NCBI GenBank assembly: GCA_003248805.1
Contig: QFQY01000103.1
Span: forward strand, 1 to 10,178
Direction: 5' to 3'
Length of the DNA: 10,178 nt
DNA from: Chelatococcus sp.
GTDB lineage: Bacteria > Pseudomonadota > Alphaproteobacteria > Rhizobiales > Beijerinckiaceae
Under the pieces are notes generated by a model. It had not been told where the DNA came from. It did not search any database and worked only from the letters and a program-made list of their open reading frames with translations. How positions within the stretch are numbered: the first letter of the stretch is position 1; each line of letters starts with the position of its first letter. Both the position numbers and the translations under genes were made by a program. Below, piece by piece: positions 6,052-10,178 of the stretch.

Positions 6052-7389
6052 ATGGCATCGGCGGCTGAACAGCTCGCGGCAAATCTGAACTTCGGCGCGC
6101 TCGCCAAGGCGGATGAGCTCAAGAAGCGTATCTGGTTCACACTCGGCGCCCTGATCGTCTACCGGCTGGGGACCTACATCCCGCTGCCGGGGATGAATCC
6201 GGATGCGGTCGCCGATCTCTTCCGCCAGTCGCAGACCGGCGTGCTCGGCCTGTTCAACATGTTCTCGGGCGGCGCGGTCGGCCGTCTCGCCATCTTCGCG
6301 CTGGCGATCATGCCGTACATCTCGGCGTCGATCATCGTGCAGCTGCTCTCCAGCGTCATTCCGAGCTTCGAAGCGCTGAAGAAGGAAGGCGAGCAGGGCC
6401 GCAAGGTCCTGAACCAGTACACCCGGTACCTGACGCTCGTCCTGGCCGTGTTCCAGGCCTACGGCATCGGCGTGGGCCTGCAGGGCTCCGGCAATCTCGT
6501 GCTGGAGCCGGGGCCGTTCTTCCTGCTCTCGACCACGATCACGCTGGTCGGCGGCACGATGTTCCTGCTCTGGCTCGGCGAGCAGATCACCAGCCGCGGC
6601 ATCGGCAACGGCACGTCGATGATCATCTTCGCGGGCATCATCGCGGAGTTTCCCTCGCAGCTCGCGCAGACGCTCGAGCTCGGCCGTCAGGGCGCGATCT
6701 CGACCGGGCTGCTGCTGCTGATCCTCGTCATGGCGATCTGCGTCATCGCCTTCTGCGTCTTCGTCGAGCGCGCCCAGCGCCGCCTGCTGATCAACTATCC
6801 GAAGCGCCAGGTCGGCAACCGCATGTATGAGGGGCAGACCTCGTTCCTGCCGCTGAAGCTCAACACGGCCGGCGTCATCCCGCCGATCTTCGCCTCGTCG
6901 CTGCTGCTTCTGCCGACGACGATCGTCAGCTTCTCGCAGGCCGCGGGTGGCGGCGGCATGCTCTCGACCGTGTCGGCCTATCTGGCTCACGGCCGGCCGC
7001 TGTTCATGGTCCTCTACGCGGCGCTGATCATCTTCTTCTGCTTCTTCTACACCGCGATCGTGTTCAACCCGGTCGAGACCGCCGACAATCTGAAGAAGCA
7101 TGGCGGCTTCATGCCGGGTATCCGGCCGGGCGAGCGGACCGCGGAGCATATCGACCGCGTGCTGACCCGGATCACGGTTCTGGGCGCCGGCTATCTGACC
7201 ATCGTCTGCCTTATCCCCGAGTTCATGATCACCTATGCTCAGATTCCGATCATCCTGCTCGGCGGCACCTCGCTGCTGATCGTGGTGACCACGACGATGG
7301 ACACCGTGGCGCAAGTCCACGGGCACCTGCTGGCCCATCAATACGAGGGGCTGGTCAAGAAAGCGAAGCTGCGGGGAGCGCGACGTTAA
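6052..7389 (+). CDS. secY: protein translocase channel subunit SecY
   Basis: SecY forms the inner-membrane protein-conducting channel with SecE and SecG, used by SecA-driven export and by SRP-targeted membrane insertion. The product has 445 residues with about ten hydrophobic segments. Landmarks in order are: a cytosolic N-terminus and YRLGTYIPLPG (about 38-48); the plug/TM2 region MFSGGAVGRLAIFALAIMPY followed by ISASIIVQLL; GEQITSRGIGNGTSMIIFAGI; the C4-loop NYPKRQVGNRMY; the C5-loop GIRPGERTAEHI with the conserved Arg; and GGTSLLIVVTTTMDT in the last membrane segment. GAGGA at 6039-6043 sits 8 nt upstream of the ATG. adk begins 1 nt after the stop; no rpmJ (L36) gene follows secY, as is usual in Alphaproteobacteria. 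Confidence 0.98.
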   Translation: MASAAEQLAANLNFGALAKADELKKRIWFTLGALIVYRLGTYIPLPGMNPDAVADLFRQSQTGVLGLFNMFSGGAVGRLAIFALAIMPYISASIIVQLLSSVIPSFEALKKEGEQGRKVLNQYTRYLTLVLAVFQAYGIGVGLQGSGNLVLEPGPFFLLSTTITLVGGTMFLLWLGEQITSRGIGNGTSMIIFAGIIAEFPSQLAQTLELGRQGAISTGLLLLILVMAICVIAFCVFVERAQRRLLINYPKRQVGNRMYEGQTSFLPLKLNTAGVIPPIFASSLLLLPTTIVSFSQAAGGGGMLSTVSAYLAHGRPLFMVLYAALIIFFCFFYTAIVFNPVETADNLKKHGGFMPGIRPGERTAEHIDRVLTRITVLGAGYLTIVCLIPEFMITYAQIPIILLGGTSLLIVVTTTMDTVAQVHGHLLAHQYEGLVKKAKLRGARR

Positions 7390-7390
7390 G

Positions 7391-7972
7391 ATGCGACTGA
7401 TTTTCTTGGGGCCGCCCGGGGCGGGGAAGGGCACTCAAGCCGCGCGCATCGTCGCGAAGCACGGCATTCCGCAACTCTCCACCGGCGACATGCTGCGCGC
7501 CGCCGTGGCGGCTCAGACGCCGATCGGCGTCAAGGCCAAGGCGGTCATGGATGCCGGCGGGCTGGTGTCGGACGAGATCGTCATCGGTATCGTCGCCGAC
7601 CGAATCGAGGAGCCGGACGCCAAGAAGGGCTTCATCCTCGACGGCTTCCCCCGGACGCTGGCGCAGGCCGAGGCGCTGGACCGCATGCTGGACGGCAAGG
7701 GCCTGACCCTCGACGCGGTGCTGGAGCTCGTGGTGGACCAGTCCCAGCTCGTCGGCCGCATCGTCAAGCGAGCCGAGGATGCCAGGGCGGCCGGGCAGCC
7801 CGTGCGCAAGGACGACGATCCGGAGGTCTTCAAGACCCGGCTCGAGGCCTATAACCGCGACACCGCGATCGTCGCGCCCTATTACGAGAAGCGCGGCCAG
7901 CTCACCAAGATCGACGGCATGCAGCCGATCGACGATGTGACGGCGGCGATCGACGAGGCGCTCGGGGGCTGA
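7391..7972 (+). CDS. adk: adenylate kinase, short-LID type
   Basis: Adenylate kinase catalyses ATP + AMP = 2 ADP in the cytoplasm and keeps the adenylate pool balanced. The product has 193 residues. It shows the P-loop GPPGAGKGT (7-15), the AMP-binding STGDMLR (30-36), the DGFPRT motif (84-89) and the LID-region arginines in GRIVKRAED and the FKTRLEAY block. The LID is the short form, without the zinc-binding insertion of long adenylate kinases, so the length is normal for this class. It starts 1 nt after the secY stop, implying cotranscription. A strong intrinsic terminator follows, so it closes the spc transcription unit here. Confidence 0.97.
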   Translation: MRLIFLGPPGAGKGTQAARIVAKHGIPQLSTGDMLRAAVAAQTPIGVKAKAVMDAGGLVSDEIVIGIVADRIEEPDAKKGFILDGFPRTLAQAEALDRMLDGKGLTLDAVLELVVDQSQLVGRIVKRAEDARAAGQPVRKDDDPEVFKTRLEAYNRDTAIVAPYYEKRGQLTKIDGMQPIDDVTAAIDEALGG

Positions 7973-8005
7973 GCAGGGCTGATCTGCCCTCGGACGACAC
8001 CAGTT

Positions 8006-8042
8006 CGAACCCGGGCGGACCTCACGGTCCGCCCGGGTTTTT
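8006..8042 (+). terminator. strong intrinsic terminator after adk
   Basis: A perfect 12-bp stem CCCGGGCGGACC (8010-8021) / GGTCCGCCCGGG (8026-8037), with a 4-base TCAC loop, is followed directly by TTTTT (8038-8042). Two A residues before the stem can pair with the first T residues. This is a textbook rho-independent terminator, 37 nt after the adk stop, and it separates the spc unit from the genes downstream. Confidence 0.93.
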
Positions 8043-8100
8043 CGTTGCCTTGGTGCGCTTTTGCGCGGTTGCCTTTGCCTTTTCTCTGCGCGCCCGTGCG

Positions 8101-8129
8101 TTGACAGGCTCATGCGCGGCGCATGTGCT
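8101..8129 (+). promoter_or_regulatory. candidate sigma-70 promoter of the binding-protein gene
   Basis: A perfect -35 hexamer TTGACA lies at 8101-8106. Exactly 17 bases later is TGTGCT (8124-8129), a weak -10 matching TATAAT at three positions including the first and last T. It is the only good -35 in the 180 bases between the terminator and the binding-protein start. The match to -35 and spacing is seen; promoter activity is inferred. Confidence 0.45.
8111..8125. promoter_or_regulatory. palindrome in the promoter spacer, candidate operator
   Basis: CATGCG-cgg-CGCATG is a perfect palindrome with 6-bp arms and a 3-base centre. It lies between the candidate -35 and -10 and overlaps the first two bases of the -10. 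Its position suits a dimeric repressor site, but no regulator gene is nearby and GC-rich palindromes can arise by chance. Confidence 0.35.
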
Positions 8130-8167
8130 GCACCCCAATCCGCGCAAAGCGGTGGCAGAGCGTCCGT

Positions 8168-8198
8168 CGACCGGAAGGCGAAGCGACTTTCCCGGTCG
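8168..8198 (+). repeat. inverted repeat in the 5' leader of the binding-protein gene
   Basis: CGACCGG (8168-8174) and CCGGTCG (8192-8198) form a perfect 7-bp stem with a 17-base loop, ending about 24 nt before the ATG at 8223 and just upstream of the GGGAG ribosome-binding site (8211-8215). It could form in the leader mRNA without hiding the start. No function can be assigned. Confidence 0.4.
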
Positions 8199-8222
8199 GG
8201 ATGCAAGACAGGGAGCAGGCGC

Positions 8223-9422
8223 ATGACGAGGTTTGGTGCATTGCTGGTCGCGAGCACGCTGGCGCTCATGCCAGCCGCCGCGCGGGCGCAGGATGCGGTC
8301 AAGATCGGCATCCTCAACGATCAGTCGGGCAATTACGCCGAGTTCGGCGGGCTGGGCTCGGTCGAGGCTGCGAAGCTCGCGATCGCCGATTTCGGCGGCT
8401 CGGTGCTGGGCAAGCCGATCGAGATCGTCTCCGCCGACCATCAGAACAAGCCGGATATCGCCGTCGGACTCGCCCGGCGCTGGTACGATGTGGATGGCGT
8501 CACCGCCATCGCCGATCTCACCAACTCGGCCGTCGCGCTGGGAGTGGCGAGCCTCGCCAGGGAAAAGCAGAAGATCGCTCTCTATAACGGGCCGGCGACG
8601 ACGCGCCTCTTCAACGAGGATTGCACGGCGACCGGCTTCATGTGGACTTTCGACACGGCGACCTCGGCGAAAGGCACGGCGGTTTCGGTCCTGCGCGAGG
8701 GCGGCGACAGCTGGTTCATCATCTCCGCCGATTACGCCTTCGGCCATCAGCTCACCGCCGACATCGAAACGATCGTCAAGGCGAATGGCGGCAAGACGCT
8801 GGGCACGGTGCGGGCGCCGCTGGGCACGCCGGACTTTTCCTCATTCCTGCTGCAGGCGCAGGCCTCCAAGGCCAAGATCGTGGCCTTCGCCAATGCCGGA
8901 ACGGACACGATCAACTCGATCAAGCAGGCTGGCGAGTTTCAGCTGGTCGATGGCGGCCAGAAGCTCGTGGCGATGGTCGTGGTGCTGAGCGACGTGCACG
9001 GGCTCGGCCTCGACAAGGCAAAGGGGCTGATCACCACCACCGCCTATTACCACGATGCCGACAAGCCGAGCCGCGACTTCGCCGACCGCTATAGGGCGAA
9101 GACGGGCAAGATGCCGGGCATGATCCAGGCCAGCGTGTATTCCTCGGTGCTGCATTATCTGAGGGCCGTGAAGGCGGCCGGCACGGCGGCGGGGCCTGCT
9201 GTCGCGGCGAAGATGAGGGAACTGCCGGTCGACGATTTCTACGCGCCTGGCGCGAAGATCCGCGAGGACGGCCGGCTGATGAACGACATGCTGCTGGTCG
9301 AGGTGAAGAAGCCGGCCGAATCGAAGGCGCCTTGGGATTACTTCAAGGTCGTCCGCAAGATCCCGGCGGCCGAGATCATCGCGCCGCTCTCGGAGAGCAA
9401 GTGCGGCCTGGTGAAGAAGTAG
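8223..9422 (+). CDS. ABC transporter periplasmic substrate-binding protein (Peripla_BP_6 / LivK-like)
   Basis: This is a type I periplasmic binding protein that would capture a small solute, perhaps an amino acid, amide or aromatic acid, for an ABC importer. The 399-residue product starts with a Sec signal peptide: MTR, a hydrophobic stretch to about residue 19, then ARA before QDA with likely cleavage after Ala22. The mature part opens VKIGILNDQSG, typical of the family, and has SADHQNKPD (70-78), an ISADYAFGHQL hinge-region block (167-177) and PDFSSFLLQ (203-211). Cys134 and Cys394 are the only cysteines and may form a disulfide. I chose ATG 8223 over an in-frame start at 8061 because of the GGGAG at 8211-8215 and the signal peptide. 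No permease or ATPase gene is near, so it is an orphan here, and the substrate is unknown. Confidence 0.92.
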   Translation: MTRFGALLVASTLALMPAAARAQDAVKIGILNDQSGNYAEFGGLGSVEAAKLAIADFGGSVLGKPIEIVSADHQNKPDIAVGLARRWYDVDGVTAIADLTNSAVALGVASLAREKQKIALYNGPATTRLFNEDCTATGFMWTFDTATSAKGTAVSVLREGGDSWFIISADYAFGHQLTADIETIVKANGGKTLGTVRAPLGTPDFSSFLLQAQASKAKIVAFANAGTDTINSIKQAGEFQLVDGGQKLVAMVVVLSDVHGLGLDKAKGLITTTAYYHDADKPSRDFADRYRAKTGKMPGMIQASVYSSVLHYLRAVKAAGTAAGPAVAAKMRELPVDDFYAPGAKIREDGRLMNDMLLVEVKKPAESKAPWDYFKVVRKIPAAEIIAPLSESKCGLVKK

Positions 9423-9449
9423 GGGGATCACCGGAGGGAGCAGGGCAGG

Positions 9450-9555
9450 GCCGTCATTCTCGGGCGAAGCGAAGCGCAGACCCGAGAATCTCCTGCAGGA
9501 AGTTCGAGAACCTCATCAGGTCTGAGATGCTCGGGTCAAGCCCGAGCATGACGGC
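9450..9555. repeat. composite palindromic repeat element (about 106 bp)
   Basis: The ends form an imperfect inverted repeat, GCCGTCATTCTCGGG (9450-9464) against CCCGAGCATGACGGC (9541-9555), matching at 14 of 15 positions. Inside are two hairpins: ATTCTCGGG/CCCGAGAAT (9456-9464/9481-9489, 16-base loop) and ATGCTCGGG/CCCGAGCAT (9527-9535/9541-9549, 5-base TCAAG loop). The CGTCATTCTCGGG...CCCGAGCATGACG style resembles dispersed intergenic palindromes I know from Bosea, Bradyrhizobium and related genomes; copy number cannot be tested here. It begins 28 nt after the binding-protein stop and could act as its terminator or 3' stabiliser. It codes for no protein. Confidence 0.8.
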
Positions 9556-9815
9556 GAATACTCGGTCTGGCCTTGGCCTTCCCTGCTCTGGCATGCTTCT
9601 TGGTTACGACGGGTTGACTCCTTGCGGCTAACCCGTTACCGACCCGCCATCCGGTTTCATGGGAGCGATGCCGCTACCTTCGCGAGAAGGCACGGCGTCG
9701 TATTCTCGCTTGGAACGGGTTCAACGCTCCGCAAGGGCCGGCCTCCACCGGCGCGGGGTTTCTTTCACCGCCGACACGTCATCGGGCGTGCATCGGCCGA
9801 CATGGAGATGAGGCT
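9556..9815 (+). promoter_or_regulatory. rpsM upstream region with three inverted repeats
   Basis: These 260 bases lie between the palindromic repeat and rpsM and hold no credible gene. Three inverted repeats are visible: ACGGGTT/AACCCGT (9609-9615/9630-9636, 14-base loop), GCGAGAA/TTCTCGC (9682-9688/9703-9709, 14-base loop) and GCCGG/CCGGC (9737-9741/9748-9752, 6-base loop) followed by GCGGGGTTTCTTT. Because the spc unit ends at a strong terminator, the rpsM promoter is expected here. It may also encode a structured r-protein leader. Function is inferred from position only. Confidence 0.45.
9614..9642 (+). promoter_or_regulatory. weak candidate promoter for rpsM
   Basis: TTGACT (9614-9619) matches the -35 consensus at five of six positions and overlaps the left arm of an inverted repeat. 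Seventeen bases later TACCGA (9637-9642) is a poor -10. It is the best pair I found upstream of rpsM, but it would leave a leader of about 165 nt and is not secure. Confidence 0.25.
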
Positions 9816-10178
9816 ATGGCTCGTATCGCGGGCGTCAACATTCCCACCGGCAAGCGCGTCGTCATCGGCCTGCAGTACATCCACGGCATCGGCGCCGCCA
9901 AGGCGCAGGAGATCTGCGAGAAGGTCGGCATCGCCGCCGAGCGCCGCGTCAACCAGCTGACGGACGCCGAGGTGCTCCAGATCCGCGAGACGATCGACCG
10001 CGACTATCTCGTCGAGGGCGATCTCCGTCGCGAAGTCTCGATGAACATCAAGCGCCTGATGGATCTCGGCTGCTATCGCGGCCTGCGCCATCGCCGCTCG
10101 CTGCCGGTCCGCGGCCAGCGCACCCACACCAACGCCCGCACCCGCAAGGGCAAGGCGAAGCCGATCGCCGGCAAGAAG
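9816..10178 (+). CDS. rpsM: 30S ribosomal protein S13, 3' end missing
   Basis: S13 is in the 30S head and contacts the P-site tRNA and the 50S subunit through intersubunit bridges with L5 and 23S rRNA. The frame is open from the ATG at 9816 to the window edge, giving 121 residues. It begins MARIAGVNIPTGKRVVIGLQ, continues with YIHGIGAAKAQEICEKVGI, then LMDLGCYRGLRHRRSLPVRGQRTHTNARTRKGKAKPIAGKK, the intact S13 signature and basic tail. The family usually ends here with about one more Lys and a stop, so almost the whole gene is present. GGAG at 9804-9807 is 8 nt upstream of the ATG. The gene is normally followed by rpsK, rpoA and rplQ, outside this window. Confidence 0.97.
   Translation, partial: MARIAGVNIPTGKRVVIGLQYIHGIGAAKAQEICEKVGIAAERRVNQLTDAEVLQIRETIDRDYLVEGDLRREVSMNIKRLMDLGCYRGLRHRRSLPVRGQRTHTNARTRKGKAKPIAGKK

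Noticed and set aside
7390..7390. Expected rpmJ (L36) after secY
   Set aside because: adk starts 1 nt after the secY stop, so no L36 gene fits; its absence here is normal for Alphaproteobacteria.
5941..7434. 497-residue open frame on the - strand across secY
   Set aside because: It lies opposite secY, is rich in Arg/Asp/Gln/His without any recognisable domain, and reflects GC-rich third positions of the real gene.
8061..8222. Upstream in-frame extension of the binding protein (start at 8061)
   Set aside because: The extension is Arg/Cys-rich, spans the candidate promoter and leader, and would bury the clear signal peptide that begins at 8223.
7355..8317. 320-residue open frame on the - strand across adk and the terminator
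   Set aside because: It is antisense to adk, passes through the perfect terminator stem and shows no domain; a shadow frame.
9332..9631. 99-residue frame across the binding-protein end and the palindromic repeat
   Set aside because: It overlaps the 3' end of the real gene out of frame and is translated from the repeat; no independent coding signal.
9622..9960. 112-residue frame starting upstream of rpsM
   Set aside because: It runs into rpsM in another frame and becomes low-complexity Ala/Ser/Arg; no ribosome-binding site or homology is apparent.

Overview
The window is a GC-rich stretch of an alphaproteobacterial chromosome covering most of the S10/spc ribosomal protein cluster. The secY-adk-rpsM order, the 101-residue zinc-free S14, the short-LID adenylate kinase and the protein sequences suggest Hyphomicrobiales (Rhizobiales), perhaps near Bosea or Methylobacteriaceae. 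That placement comes from recognition, not a search. All genes are on the + strand.

Layout. Positions 1-1493 hold the end of the S10 operon: rpsC (5' end cut off), rplP, rpmC, rpsQ. A 213-bp spacer packed with inverted repeats (1494-1706) marks the S10/spc boundary. Positions 1707-5931 hold the spc genes rplN, rplX, rplE, rpsN, rpsH, rplF, rplR, rpsE, rpmD, rplO, tightly spaced and partly overlapping. A 120-bp spacer with a 14-bp perfect hairpin precedes secY (6052-7389), which is followed 1 nt later by adk (7391-7972). A strong intrinsic terminator (about 8006-8042) closes this unit. A free-standing periplasmic substrate-binding protein gene follows (8223-9422), then a 106-bp composite palindromic repeat and a long leader. 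rpsM begins at 9816 and runs off the window within a codon or two of its expected end, presumably opening the alpha operon.

How the genes work together. The ribosomal proteins build the 30S and 50S subunits. SecY is the channel through which new envelope and exported proteins pass. Adenylate kinase balances adenine nucleotides. The inserted binding protein carries a Sec-type signal peptide, so it would be exported through SecY, but it is functionally unrelated to translation and has no permease or ATPase partner here.

Most notable points. (1) rplE (L5) looks broken: about 50 nt appear to be missing after codon 153, which removes about 17 residues and shifts the conserved C-terminus out of frame. 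For an essential gene this is either a sequence or assembly error or a very unusual allele. (2) The ribosomal cluster is split between adk and rpsM by an ABC-type binding protein gene with its own candidate promoter, a palindromic candidate operator and a mobile-type palindromic repeat. (3) Three spacers (rpsQ-rplN, rplO-secY, upstream of rpsM) contain strong RNA structures that could be regulatory. I see no CRISPR array, tRNA, rRNA, prophage or insertion sequence, and no clear undescribed multi-gene system.
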